Shown: one piece after another, positions 10,629-19,645 of the stretch
Numbering within the stretch: the first letter of the stretch is position 1
How the letters are laid out: each line of letters starts with the position of its first letter
Origin: Desulfobacterales bacterium
Lineage (GTDB): Bacteria; Desulfobacterota; Desulfobacteria; Desulfobacterales; UBA11574
Length of the DNA: 52,784 nucleotides
Reading direction: 5' to 3'
Assembly (NCBI GenBank): GCA_022340885.1
Contig: JAJDND010000056.1
Location: 1 to 52,784, forward strand
The notes under the pieces: generated by a model
The model's database searches: none
What the model was told of the DNA's origin: nothing
What the model saw: only the letters and a program-made list of their open reading frames with translations
Position numbers and translations under genes: made by a program

Positions 10629-11168
10629 ATGATAACAGTTATCGGTATAGACCCCGGTTTATCCGCAACAGGTGTTGGGATTGTCAGGGGAGCCGGCATT
10701 AAGGTTGACGGATTCTCCTTCGGCAGTATTCAAACCTCAAAAAATCTTCCACTAGCGAATCGCCTCGATCAAATTTTTTCAAATCTCGTTCGGATATTAA
10801 AAGATGAAAAGCCGGACCTTATGGTCGTGGAAGATGTGTTCTCCATTGAAAAATTTCCGAATGCAGGCATAACACTGGGCAAGGTCACGGGGGTAGTTCT
10901 TCTGGCAGGATGCCGATTGGAGATACCCGTTGTCGAAATTCCGGTTCGTGAATCCAAGCAGGTATTGACCGGAAACGGCAATGCAACAAAGGCACAGCTT
11001 GAAATGGCCGTACGCAGTTTATTAAATCTGGCCGCGCCCATTCGGCCGTATCATGCATCCGATGCCATGGGACTGGCGCTTGTCGGATTATTCCGTCACA
11101 ATCGCAACGACTTAGAAAAAATGCCTTACAAGAAAAAGAGAACGGAATATAATGATCGGGTATCTTGA
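10629..11168 (+). CDS. ruvC: RuvC, Holliday-junction resolvase
   Basis: 179 residues with the catalytic acidic residues of the family: Asp7 in GIDPGLSATG, Glu in VVEDVF (about 68), and the HASDAMGLAL segment (about 139) holding the C-terminal aspartate. It cuts Holliday junctions symmetrically during recombination repair. The end overlaps the start of ruvA by 17 bases, so the genes are translationally coupled. Length matches the family. Confidence 0.95.
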   Translation: MITVIGIDPGLSATGVGIVRGAGIKVDGFSFGSIQTSKNLPLANRLDQIFSNLVRILKDEKPDLMVVEDVFSIEKFPNAGITLGKVTGVVLLAGCRLEIPVVEIPVRESKQVLTGNGNATKAQLEMAVRSLLNLAAPIRPYHASDAMGLALVGLFRHNRNDLEKMPYKKKRTEYNDRVS

Positions 11169-11772
11169 AGGAAAACTTTTAAAAAAAGGAGACGACCGGA
11201 TACTTGTTCTGGCCAATCAGATCGGTTATGAAATTTTACTCCCGGCCTATGTCATGGATACGTTCAGGGCAAAATCCGTCGGGGATCACGTATCCCTTTA
11301 TATTTATTATCATCAGACCGAGCGTCAGCCGAAACCGGTCTTGATCGGTTTTAACCTTGAGGTCGAAAAAGAATTTTTTCAGTACTTTATTTCTGTTGAG
11401 GCAGTCGGCGTCTTGAAAGCGATAAGAGCCCTGACCATACCCGTTCGCGAAATCGCGCGGGCCATAGAAGCAAAGGATGTAAGCAAGCTCAAGCGCTTAA
11501 AGAGCATCGGGGACAGGACGGCGCGTAAGATTATCGCGACACTTGAAGGCAAGATGGATAAATTTGCGCTGATTCAGCCGTCTCAAAAAGTCGAAACTCC
11601 CGGGACGGAAGATTTGTCCCAGCAGGTTTTTGATGTCCTTGTGCAACAATTGGGATACAAAACAACGGCAGCAAAGCAGATGGTGATCGATGCGATGAAG
11701 CGTAACAAGGCTATATCAACTCCGGAAGAACTTTTTGAAGAAGTATATCGCGGAGAAAACGCCGGAAGCTGA
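11152..11772 (+). CDS. ruvA: RuvA, Holliday-junction binding subunit
   Basis: 206 residues. An N-terminal OB fold ([19 protein letters not shown]) is followed by helix-hairpin-helix elements (about 70-140, including [19 protein letters not shown]). The C-terminal domain III (about 155-206) regulates RuvB. RuvA tetramers hold the four-way junction and load the RuvB rings. It overlaps ruvC and is followed 38 bases later by ruvB. Confidence 0.95.
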   Translation: MIGYLEGKLLKKGDDRILVLANQIGYEILLPAYVMDTFRAKSVGDHVSLYIYYHQTERQPKPVLIGFNLEVEKEFFQYFISVEAVGVLKAIRALTIPVREIARAIEAKDVSKLKRLKSIGDRTARKIIATLEGKMDKFALIQPSQKVETPGTEDLSQQVFDVLVQQLGYKTTAAKQMVIDAMKRNKAISTPEELFEEVYRGENAGS

Positions 11773-11810
11773 CCCGGCGGCTATTGCCATTAGGCACGTG
11801 TGATAAGGTT

Positions 11811-12848
11811 ATGGATAACATGTCGTCATATACTTCCGACAAGCAGGGTATTCTTACAGGGTCTTGCCTTCCGATGGATCAAGAACCGGAAATCCTATCC
11901 TTGCGGCCGGATCGGTTCGAGGATTACGTCGGCCAATCCGAGGTGGTTGAAGCCCTCAAGATCGCCATTGAAGCGGCATTACAACGCGAAGAACCGGTGG
12001 ACCACATCCTCTTCCACGGACCTCCCGGCCTGGGAAAAACCACGCTGGCCCACATCATCGCCAATGAAATGGGGGGCAATCTCACGGCGACGTCCGGCCC
12101 CTCCCTTGAAAAAGGCGGGGATCTTATCGGTATTTTAACCCATTTGGAAGACAGAGATATTCTGTTCATCGATGAGATTCACAGAACGCCGAAAATCGTC
12201 GAAGAATTTTTGTACCCGGCCATGGAAGATTTTGCCGTCGATTTTGTTTTTGACAAAGGGGTCCATGCCCGCAGTCATCGCTACCGTTTGAGTCGTTTTA
12301 CCCTGGTCGGCGCAACCACCCGGGTGGGGCTTTTATCCGCACCTTTGCGCGACCGGTTCGGTATTTTCAGGAGTCTCGATTTTTACAACGAAACGGATCT
12401 GTCCAAAATCATCCGGCGTTCGGCTTCTTTGCTTAAGGTCGCTATTGACGATGAGGGAGCAAATGAACTCTCGAGTCGATCCAGAGGGACGCCCCGGATC
12501 GTAAACCGGCTCTTAAAGCGTGTCAGGGATTATGCCCAGGTGCGCGCAGACGGCATGATTACTAAAAATATCGTCGAAGCGGCGCTGGCTTTGGAGGGCG
12601 TTGATGAAAAAGGATTGACCGATCTTGACCGCAGATATTTAAAAACCATCATCGAATTTTATAAGGGCGGTCCGGTCGGCATCGAAGCCATTGCAGCGAC
12701 CCTTCAGGAAGAAACAGATACGCTGGTGGATGTTGTTGAACCCTATCTTTTAAAAATCGGATTTGCTACGAGGACATCTTCAGGGAGGAAGGCTTCAGAA
12801 GCGGCATACAAGCATCTCGGATTCGATTTTCAAAAAAGCATGTTTTAG
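11811..12848 (+). CDS. ruvB: RuvB, branch-migration ATPase
   Basis: About 345 residues. Walker A is [10 protein letters not shown], Walker B is ILFIDEIHR, sensor 1 lies in [20 protein letters not shown], and a winged-helix domain at the C-terminus contains the [16 protein letters not shown] motif. RuvB drives branch migration of junctions held by RuvA. I place the start at ATG 11811; ATG 11820 is nearly as good, and an upstream in-frame TTG gives an N-terminus without family resemblance. The N-terminal 20 residues are unusual in sequence before the [12 protein letters not shown] motif. Confidence 0.94.
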   Translation: MDNMSSYTSDKQGILTGSCLPMDQEPEILSLRPDRFEDYVGQSEVVEALKIAIEAALQREEPVDHILFHGPPGLGKTTLAHIIANEMGGNLTATSGPSLEKGGDLIGILTHLEDRDILFIDEIHRTPKIVEEFLYPAMEDFAVDFVFDKGVHARSHRYRLSRFTLVGATTRVGLLSAPLRDRFGIFRSLDFYNETDLSKIIRRSASLLKVAIDDEGANELSSRSRGTPRIVNRLLKRVRDYAQVRADGMITKNIVEAALALEGVDEKGLTDLDRRYLKTIIEFYKGGPVGIEAIAATLQEETDTLVDVVEPYLLKIGFATRTSSGRKASEAAYKHLGFDFQKSMF

Positions 12849-13166
12849 TGATTGGCGATTCCGCAAATAATTGGGGTCGTTGTGGTTTCCGAACAGACGC
12901 TCCATGGATAATCTTTTTTTTAAACCGCATGAACTCGCGGCGAGGGATCGTAAGGGGAGAACAGGATATTATCTTTAAGATATCAATCGGTTAAATTCAT
13001 CATTTTAATTTTTTTTAGAAACTCCATTTCGGAATGCGCCTGTTCTTTCCAACAGTACCTAAGCCGCTCAAACAGCATCCGATTTAAAAAAAAGATTATC
13101 CTTTCCGCTCTTATTAGGGATTTAGAAGAAAAACTCCCCGAGGGCTCAAATAATTAAAACTCGATT
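12849..13166. other. Gene-free gap after ruvB
   Basis: 318 bases without a supported gene. Short open stretches exist on both strands: plus strand from ATG 12904 for 24 codons, and a Lys/Glu-rich stretch of about 30 codons on the minus strand between about 13085 and 12995. Neither has a ribosome binding site. No repeat, terminator or promoter was recognised. Confidence 0.4.
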
Positions 13167-13976
13167 ATGTCGATCATTACACTCCTGACAGACTTTGGGA
13201 CCGAAGATGCTTATGTCGGCGTCATGAAAGGCGTCATCCTTTCTGTCAACTCATCTGCCGTAGTGGTCGATGTCTGTCATGCCGTCGATCCCCAAGACCT
13301 GGTTGGAGCCGCCTATCTCATAAACGCTGTTTACAGGTATTTCCCTAAAGGAACGATACATATTATCGTTGTGGATCCGGGGGTTGGCGGAGATCGCGCA
13401 ATCGTTGCCGCCGGGCTGGCGGAACACGTTTTTATCGCACCCGATAACGGGGTTTTAACCCTTCTTATGGATGAAAACGATATCGATGGCATCGTTCGAG
13501 TCGAAAACCCCCATTTTTTTTTAAACGAGGTCAGCCACACCTTCCATGGCCGGGATATTTTTGCGCCGGTCGCTTCTCACATTTCCAAAGGCGTTCCTAT
13601 CGATCAACTCGGCCGGCCCTTAAGTCCGAAAAATCTGGCTCGGCTGAATATCTCAAAACCGTATCTAACAGAAAAAGGGGAACTCATTGGAACAATCATT
13701 TCCATCGACCGCTTTGGAAACTGTATTTCGAATATTGATGAGAGCCGCCTCAAAGAATTTATTCAAAACAGCCCTGAAAAAACGCTTGAAATCAAAGTTG
13801 ATAAAACAGTAATTAAAGGTTTGTCTCAAAGTTATTTAAACGTGACGCCCGGAAATCCTGTTGCCGTTATCGGAAGCTTCGGATTTCTCGAAATTGCAGT
13901 CAATTGTGGAGATGCCCGTCGCCGGTTAAAGGTATCAAAAGGCGGCGACGTAATGTTAAAATTAAGCGCCCGTTGA
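13167..13976 (+). CDS. SAM hydroxide adenosyltransferase (DUF62 family)
   Basis: 269 residues, full length for this family. The N-terminal motif ITLLTDFGTEDAYVGVMKG contains the conserved Asp and Tyr of the nucleophile-activating set. VVDPGVGG and the HGRDIFAPVA motif (about 131-140) complete the conserved core. A C-terminal beta-barrel domain follows (from about 185, with IDRFGNCISNI). Members hydrolyse S-adenosylmethionine to adenosine and methionine; they are relatives of the fluorinase but lack its halide loop. The physiological role is uncertain. It runs into the bactofilin gene with a 50 base gap. Confidence 0.85.
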   Translation: MSIITLLTDFGTEDAYVGVMKGVILSVNSSAVVVDVCHAVDPQDLVGAAYLINAVYRYFPKGTIHIIVVDPGVGGDRAIVAAGLAEHVFIAPDNGVLTLLMDENDIDGIVRVENPHFFLNEVSHTFHGRDIFAPVASHISKGVPIDQLGRPLSPKNLARLNISKPYLTEKGELIGTIISIDRFGNCISNIDESRLKEFIQNSPEKTLEIKVDKTVIKGLSQSYLNVTPGNPVAVIGSFGFLEIAVNCGDARRRLKVSKGGDVMLKLSAR

Positions 13977-14026
13977 AAAACCCTTTAACGGGATTGGCAT
14001 CCGGAACCCATATCTGGAGATATGCT

Positions 14027-14407
14027 GTGAATACCATCGCAAAAGATTTTTCCGTTATCGACAAAGAATTAACCGTAGACGGCACGATCCATACCCGTGG
14101 GAGGCTCATCGTGAAAGGTGTCGTGAAAGGAACGGTCACCGGAGATAGTATTGTCATTGCCGAAGAAGGATCCGTTTATGCGGATGTCAAGGTTGCCAGT
14201 ATGACTATCGGCGGCACTTTTGAAGGAGAACTCAGAGCGTTAAAGGAATTGGTGATACTGGCCACCGGAAAATGTTCGGGTAAAGTTGTCTGCAAGGATC
14301 TGGTAGTGGAAACCGGTGCAATTTTGAATGCGCAAGTCACCAGTCTTTCTGCAAAAGGTTCTGATCTAACCATTCAAAATGATTTGGAAAAGGATAGTAC
14401 ACCCTAA
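14027..14407 (+). CDS. bacM-like: Bactofilin
   Basis: 126 residues from a GTG start with GGAG 8 bases upstream; a longer upstream frame would read through the end of the SAM hydrolase gene. The protein is the typical right-handed beta-helix of bactofilins: a run of short hydrophobic repeats (VDGTIHTRGRLIVKG, GTVTGDSIVIAEEGSV, and so on) from about residue 18 to 110, with short disordered tails. Bactofilins polymerise without nucleotide and scaffold cell-shape or envelope proteins. The stop overlaps the next ATG by one base (TAATG). Confidence 0.88.
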   Translation: MNTIAKDFSVIDKELTVDGTIHTRGRLIVKGVVKGTVTGDSIVIAEEGSVYADVKVASMTIGGTFEGELRALKELVILATGKCSGKVVCKDLVVETGAILNAQVTSLSAKGSDLTIQNDLEKDSTP

Positions 14408-15231
14408 TGCTTAAAAAAATAATATCCGGCGGTCAAACCGGTGCGGATCAAGCAGCCCTTGATGTTGCCATTAAACTCGGAATACCACACGGCGGCTGGA
14501 TTCCCAGAGGACGAATAACCGAAACCGGCATTTTGGATGATAAGTATAAACTCAAAGAGATGGAAACCTTCGACTATAATAAACGGACCGAACAAAATGT
14601 CATCGATTCGGACGGTACATTGATTATATCCCATGGCAGGCTCTCCGGTGGATCCGATTATACCCGGGAGATGGCCAATCTACATCATCGCCCTTGGCTT
14701 CACATCGATCTGAATAAAAGTAGTGCATTTCAAGCTGCCGAAAAAATCAAATCATGGCTCGCTGAAAATGAAATCGAAGTTTTGAACGTGGCAGGCCCCA
14801 GGGCAAGTAAAGATCCTGCGATATACCAGGCGACGGTTGATATCATTGAAACCGTTCTTTATCTTGATCTTGTCGATGATACCATGCACGCATCTTTAAC
14901 CGGCACACCCAAGCGCCGCGCGCAATTGAAAAGAGAAGTCATGCCCGGTACCGTTGAAGAAGCTGCGGGTAAGCTCATGTTAAAATTATCTTTAAGAGAC
15001 AAAACCATGATCGCAAATATCCCCAAAGACAAATTGGCGGATCTTTATCCCTCCCTCAAAGCCAATCTGCAAAACGAAATCGGTTTGTGGCTGACCAACG
15101 AGTCATTGTTGGATTCATGCCGTTTAACGGCCGTCGATGAGCATCTGGATGAAGACGGCGCTTCTCTGATTATCGTCAGGGCATTATGGGAGAAGCTGCA
15201 AAAAACAAATGTACTAAAGATTGTGAGATAG
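14407..15231 (+). CDS. Molybdenum-carrier-like protein with extra C-terminal domain
   Basis: 274 residues. Residues 1-155 match the putative molybdenum cofactor carrier / YpsA-like Rossmann family, with the glycine-rich ISGGQTGADQAALDVA signature at the N-terminus, GGWIPRGR, and RLSGGSDYT. Residues 170-274 form a separate helical domain (beginning near RRAQLKREVMPGTVEEAAGK) that is not part of the basic family; it resembles small uncharacterised C-terminal domains seen in this lineage. The cargo or ligand is unproven. It is translationally linked to the bactofilin and 7 bases upstream of the phosphatase. Confidence 0.75.
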   Translation: MLKKIISGGQTGADQAALDVAIKLGIPHGGWIPRGRITETGILDDKYKLKEMETFDYNKRTEQNVIDSDGTLIISHGRLSGGSDYTREMANLHHRPWLHIDLNKSSAFQAAEKIKSWLAENEIEVLNVAGPRASKDPAIYQATVDIIETVLYLDLVDDTMHASLTGTPKRRAQLKREVMPGTVEEAAGKLMLKLSLRDKTMIANIPKDKLADLYPSLKANLQNEIGLWLTNESLLDSCRLTAVDEHLDEDGASLIIVRALWEKLQKTNVLKIVR

Positions 15232-15238
15232 ATGAAAA

Positions 15239-15694
15239 ATGATACGGCACATTGTTTTTATTTGTACCGGTAACATATGCCGGAGTCCCATGGCAGAAGG
15301 CTTGATGCGGGAGAAAGCCCAAAAATCAGGCCGCCGTGACCTCATCGTATCATCCATGGGCACCCATGGCCTGTATAATTCCCTGGCCACCGAGTACGCC
15401 CAAAAGGTGTGCACAGAAGACGGCGTCGACATATCATTCCATAAAGCGCGGTATCTGATGGGTGATGAGCTGGAAAAAGCGGATCTTATTTTATGCATGG
15501 AGCCCGTTCATATCAAATTCGTTGAGACGTTTTTCCCCTGGTCCCGCAAAAAAATATTCCTGCTTGGGGCCTGGCCGGACAAGGCCACCCGAAAAAGTGC
15601 CATCCAGGACCCCATGGGCGGTTCATACGAAAAATACCAACAGGTATTCGACCTAATCAAACATCACATCGAACGCATTTTCCCCCTGCTGTAA
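15239..15694 (+). CDS. Low-molecular-weight protein-tyrosine phosphatase
   Basis: 151 residues. The P-loop CTGNICRSPMAEG near the N-terminus (CX5R: Cys10 to Arg16) and the general-acid aspartate in IQDPMGGSYEKY (about 122) are the complete catalytic set of the family. It could dephosphorylate protein tyrosines or, as some relatives do, reduce arsenate; no arsenic genes are nearby, so phosphatase is preferred. Last gene of the plus-strand run beginning at 13167. Confidence 0.85.
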   Translation: MIRHIVFICTGNICRSPMAEGLMREKAQKSGRRDLIVSSMGTHGLYNSLATEYAQKVCTEDGVDISFHKARYLMGDELEKADLILCMEPVHIKFVETFFPWSRKKIFLLGAWPDKATRKSAIQDPMGGSYEKYQQVFDLIKHHIERIFPLL

Positions 15695-15757
15695 ACGAAT
15701 CCCCTCGCAAGCGGTTTTTTTCTCCCTCTTTTCTATTTTCTATTTCCGCTAGCCTAT

Positions 15758-17368
15758 CTACTCTTTCCGCTTTCCTGTTTCCAGTGGCGCGCCATGAGAG
15801 GGAGACGTTTTCGCCAGAATTTGCTCCATGCACTCTTTCAATGGCTTTCCGGTGTCCACACGAACATGCATCACATCCCTTAATTCGTTTAAAGGTTCAA
15901 ACCGCTTCCTGAAATCTTCATAATGGTGGTACCGGGCATCTGAAACCGGATATCCGGACTCACGCTTTAAAAGACGCTCTTTAATAATATTTTCTTTCAA
16001 TGCGCATTCGACAAAGATAATGTTTGCGTCAATGTCATTTGCCATTCGAACGGCCTCAGCGCGATATTGTTGACGGCCATATGTCGCGTCCAAAATAACA
16101 GATCTACCCTGTTCAATTTCTTCCTGGGCCGACAGAAGAAGCCTCCCATATGTGAGCGCGCTGGCGCCTTTTGAATAAATGCCTGTTTCAAAAGGCATAT
16201 CTGATTGATCTTCGGGTTTCAGACCATACAGTTCTTTTCGGATCACATCGGATTGAAATGCCCGGATACTCAAAATCCTGGAAAGTTCCCCTGCGATTGT
16301 GCTCTTGCCCGAACCCGGCATTCCGCAGACCACCCAGAGCGTAGGTCGTGTGAATCGCCGGGCGTATTTATAGGCGAGATCCAAGTATTTGCGAGTTTCC
16401 GTGACGAGTTTTTTTCGATGCTCTTTTTCCAAATCACCTTCGTGAAGACGGATACAATTCACCTTGCACCTTACAAAAGCCCGGTAGCATTTATAAAAAA
16501 CAATAAGGACGAATACATCCGGATCTTGCGCTTGTTTTGCATAGGTATCGAGCAGATCATCGGCAATCCGGGGAAAACCTTCATAATCAAGATCCATTGC
16601 CAAAAACGCCAGATCCGATGCAATGTCCTGAAATCTGAAACGTTCATTGAACTCAATACAGTCAATGATCTGAATCCCTTCATCGGTAAAATAGATATGT
16701 CCGGTTCTCAAATCGCCATGGCAGTCCCGAATCTTTTTGCTTTTGACCCTATTGTCAAAAAGTTCTTTTTTTCTATGCAAAAAGGATAATGTGGTGGATC
16801 TGACAATCTGAAATATCTCTTCATCAAGGATTTCTCCGGCAAACATGATCGTCTGCCGAAAGTTTTCCTGGCAATTTGCAAGAACGGTCCCCCAAGCTCC
16901 GGATGCGTGAATCTGCTCGACGGATGGACTTTGGTCATAAAACCGCGCAAGAATAACGGCAAGCTCTCTGATAAGGTCTTTTTTAATCTTTTTTCTTCTC
17001 AGCATGTTAAGCATGGAACGCTCCGAAGGAAGTTGTCGCATTTTCACGGCATACTCAACGGGAATGCCTGGTCCGTTCAAATGGTATTTGCCGTCTTTAA
17101 GATTGATGGACACCACATCAAGATAGACATGGTGAGACAGACGTTTATTCAGGATCACTTCCTGGCGGCAGAAATAAGAGCGACTTTTTAAAGTCGTGAA
17201 ATCGAGAAAATCAAGATTGACGGCCTTTTTTATTTTATAAACATAGTCGCCGGTCAGAAAAACATGAGAAATATGCGTTTCTCGCTGTTCTATATCGCCC
17301 ACGGGGTGAGGATAGAACTCCGGCCGACCCATTGCTTCAAATATTTGAGCTTGATGATTCATCTTCAT
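15758..17368 (-). CDS. Aminoglycoside-phosphotransferase-like / P-loop kinase fusion
   Basis: 536 residues in two parts. Residues 1-335 resemble the APH/choline-kinase fold, with a degenerate Brenner motif CHGDLRTGHIYF followed by IDCIEFNERFRFQDIASDL. Residues 340-525 are a small P-loop kinase with Walker A VCGMPGSGKSTIAGELS. This two-domain arrangement is a recognised family of predicted bifunctional kinases without an established substrate. It is not necessarily a resistance gene, as the APH part belongs to a divergent group. It is monocistronic and convergent with the phosphatase gene. Confidence 0.8.
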   Translation of the reverse strand: MKMNHQAQIFEAMGRPEFYPHPVGDIEQRETHISHVFLTGDYVYKIKKAVNLDFLDFTTLKSRSYFCRQEVILNKRLSHHVYLDVVSINLKDGKYHLNGPGIPVEYAVKMRQLPSERSMLNMLRRKKIKKDLIRELAVILARFYDQSPSVEQIHASGAWGTVLANCQENFRQTIMFAGEILDEEIFQIVRSTTLSFLHRKKELFDNRVKSKKIRDCHGDLRTGHIYFTDEGIQIIDCIEFNERFRFQDIASDLAFLAMDLDYEGFPRIADDLLDTYAKQAQDPDVFVLIVFYKCYRAFVRCKVNCIRLHEGDLEKEHRKKLVTETRKYLDLAYKYARRFTRPTLWVVCGMPGSGKSTIAGELSRILSIRAFQSDVIRKELYGLKPEDQSDMPFETGIYSKGASALTYGRLLLSAQEEIEQGRSVILDATYGRQQYRAEAVRMANDIDANIIFVECALKENIIKERLLKRESGYPVSDARYHHYEDFRKRFEPLNELRDVMHVRVDTGKPLKECMEQILAKTSPSHGAPLETGKRKE

Positions 17369-17937
17369 TTCAATTGGGTTCTTAATTACCCATATCGACT
17401 GCGATATTCATGCCAGATTTTGAAAACACGACAATGTATACAACTCCCGGATAAAATTGAATTATTAAAAGGAAGAAGATCAAATTACATTGAATTTACA
17501 AATACATATGATGTCAGATTTTTTTACGAATTGTAAAGGAAAAATCCGTTGTCTTTTTTTATCGTATTTTTAATAATCTTAAAATCTTAGTACTTTCCAA
17601 AATAAACAGGTGTGCAGTTGCCACAGTTTACAAAGGTTTTAAGATGAATATTGACCATAACTGCAAAGATCGATAAGAGATAGCAGTGATGCTCGTTTGG
17701 TACAGTTTTTGCTTTTTTTATAGAAGCCATCTCAAAATTCAGATTTTCGGTCGAGATCAAGGCGAAGCCGAGAATCAACCCGCAGATATACTCGAGTATG
17801 TCGAAGGCTTGAGACGAGGGCTCAACGCCGATATCGGATGAAAAGACTTTTTTGAGATGGCTTATAGTTAAGGTGGACTCAATTCGGGATCTATCCTTTT
17901 CGCAAGCAGCGTATCCATCATAGGAATTATAATAACC
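17369..17937. other. Gap between divergent genes, holding copy C
   Basis: 569 bases between the start of the kinase fusion (minus) and the start of the cyclase-like gene (plus). It holds foldback copy C at 17721-17866 and otherwise AT-rich sequence. Promoters for both flanking genes should lie here, but I see no box good enough to call. Confidence 0.5.
17721..17866. repeat. Foldback element copy C (146 bp)
   Basis: Ends TAGAAGCCATCTCAAAA and its complement, with one mismatch. The interior has the family core: TCGAGATCAAGGC, CCCGCAGATATACTCGAGTAT, then GAGGGCTCAACGCCGATATCGG. It is nearly identical, in opposite orientation, to copy F at 43347-43492. It ends 71 bases upstream of the ATG of the cyclase-like gene. 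Confidence 0.88.
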
Positions 17938-19362
17938 ATGGATTCTTTCAAAAACCTGTGTCTTTTTCATACGCTTGATGGGCTTAGTGACGGTCTTACC
18001 CACTTTTCCGGGCCGAGTCGGGCAGCGCTCATTTATGCCATCGAACCTGCCGACCCAATTCGCGTCTACGATCCACAGCATTTATTACAGGGACACGAAC
18101 CCATATTGAAAGAAATTTATTTAAAATCGAATCAATGGCGCGAGGATGTTGAAGAAAAAGTCCTTGAAAAGACGCTTTCAGGATATATCCACGCCCAAAA
18201 GAACCTCCAACTTGCGGGACTGATTTCCTTCGGCGGCCGTTCGCGTTCGGTTTTTTATCAGATGTGGTTTACGGAGCATCATCCTGACATGTGTTCCATC
18301 GGCCCGACTGAATGCTGGCTGGAGCATGCCGTCTGGCTGCTTTCTCATGATTTTGCTACCGGAGATTACTTATACACAAGGACCTCCGGCAATGTCCTTC
18401 GGGAATATGCTACTCATGCGGTTCGGGATTACATTATCGACCAAATGAACATTATTCTGGGCTGGGATACTCAGGTACGAATATATCCTATATTGGACGC
18501 CATCCTCGGTATTTCCAAAACCCGTGAGGAAAAGGCCTGGCCTTTGGGTGAATTGACGTTTGTTGAACCTAAAGACACTTTAGAAATGGAATTTTTAGCC
18601 CGCTTTCCCCTGTTGGAACAGCCGAACCTTAATAAATTCAAACATGTTCGCAAGCTGCTTCAAAGTGTTGAGAATTCTGAGAGGAAACTGATCTCTGACG
18701 GTAAAACCATCGTTGGAATCTCTGCCGACACCGAAAAGACCTTTAGAATCACCGCTGATTTCAGAGGTGAATACGGTTTTTTGAGCATAAATGATAATCG
18801 GGTGTGCAGTTTTGCAGATGGCAGTTTTCATTCTACGACACGTCAAGCCAAGTTGGTGGAAGTGGAAGAAGCCTTGCTCGAATCGAATCTGGCTTTTGCT
18901 GCCGGACAAGAACTTTTTCAGATTATCTCCCGAATTGTGCACACTGCTGAAAGAGAAAAATACGGTTGCACGCTGGTTATCGATTTTAATGACACCCCCA
19001 TAGAAATTGCAGGACAGAAATCAGAACAGGCACTCGATCTTAAAGAAGAGCGATTTCTAAAGCTCTCGGAATCCCTGGCAAAGCTGGACGGGGCACTTCA
19101 TATCGGGGCGGACCTGAAACTTCACGGGTTCGCCTGCCTTCTGGACGGTCTCGCCGTTCCGGGCGAGGATCGGGCCCGGGGTGCGCGATTCAACTCGGCA
19201 TTGAGGTTTACAGCCATACATGCAAATCTTATTATTGTGGTCGTTTCCGTTGACCGCCCGATTTCGGTCATCAAAGAAGGCCTGGAATTGAACGCCCAGT
19301 GCGAATGGAAGCCCGTCCCGGGATGTATCGAGCCGCCGCCGACACTTGAAAGCACGGTATAG
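17938..19362 (+). CDS. Divergent diadenylate-cyclase-like (DisA_N) protein
   Basis: 474 residues. The C-terminal part (about 335-455) resembles the DisA_N/DAC nucleotidyltransferase fold: hydrophobic strand GCTLVIDF, DGALHIGADLKLHGFACLL (D384-G385-A386) and GARFNSALRF at 415-424. The second motif aligns with the RHR motif of known cyclases but reads RFN, at the expected distance of about 33 residues. If active, it would make c-di-AMP or a related dinucleotide. Residues 1-330 match nothing I recognise, have no membrane segment, and may sense a signal. Start choice: ATG 17938 with AGGA about 12 bases upstream; moderately sure. Confidence 0.65.
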   Translation: MDSFKNLCLFHTLDGLSDGLTHFSGPSRAALIYAIEPADPIRVYDPQHLLQGHEPILKEIYLKSNQWREDVEEKVLEKTLSGYIHAQKNLQLAGLISFGGRSRSVFYQMWFTEHHPDMCSIGPTECWLEHAVWLLSHDFATGDYLYTRTSGNVLREYATHAVRDYIIDQMNIILGWDTQVRIYPILDAILGISKTREEKAWPLGELTFVEPKDTLEMEFLARFPLLEQPNLNKFKHVRKLLQSVENSERKLISDGKTIVGISADTEKTFRITADFRGEYGFLSINDNRVCSFADGSFHSTTRQAKLVEVEEALLESNLAFAAGQELFQIISRIVHTAEREKYGCTLVIDFNDTPIEIAGQKSEQALDLKEERFLKLSESLAKLDGALHIGADLKLHGFACLLDGLAVPGEDRARGARFNSALRFTAIHANLIIVVVSVDRPISVIKEGLELNAQCEWKPVPGCIEPPPTLESTV

Positions 19363-19381
19363 TATAAGCAATGAAAAAATC

Positions 19382-19529
19382 TAGAAATGGTTTCAAAACC
19401 TTCAATCGGGTTTAAGGTCAAAGCGGACTGAGGCGGCCAACCGCAGGAATATGGGGAATATTTCGAGGATTGGCCGTCTCAGTCCAACACAGAGATTGAG
19501 TCCGAGGGGAGGTTTTGAAACCACTTCTA
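19382..19529. repeat. Foldback element copy D (148 bp)
   Basis: 20 bp ends (TAGAAATGGTTTCAAAACCT and complement) with one mismatch. Inner arms GGACTGAGGCGGCCAA / TTGGCCGTCTCAGTCC also pair, and the centre is AATATGGGGAATATT, so almost the whole copy folds back. Its sequence closely matches copy E at 25816-25963 read in the opposite direction. It starts 20 bases after the cyclase-like gene. Confidence 0.9.
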
Positions 19530-19645
19530 ATCTGATGCGCATAATACCTTCCGTCTTGATATTCGGGCTAAAACGTTTTATAAACAACCAAATATATTTT
19601 GGGGTAAAAAGAAACGATTAAATAACAGAATCAAAAAGATACGCC

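Noticed and set aside
14407-15231. DprA/lysine-decarboxylase-like Rossmann protein
   Set aside because: The SGGQTGAD start and GGWIPRGR motif fit the molybdenum-carrier/YpsA group better.
15758-17368. Antibiotic-resistance aminoglycoside phosphotransferase
   Set aside because: The APH-like half is divergent and fused to a P-loop kinase, a housekeeping-type architecture with no resistance context.
17587-18081. 164-codon minus-strand frame across copy C and the cyclase start
   Set aside because: Runs through a repeat element and the antisense of the cyclase-like gene; no binding site or family resemblance.
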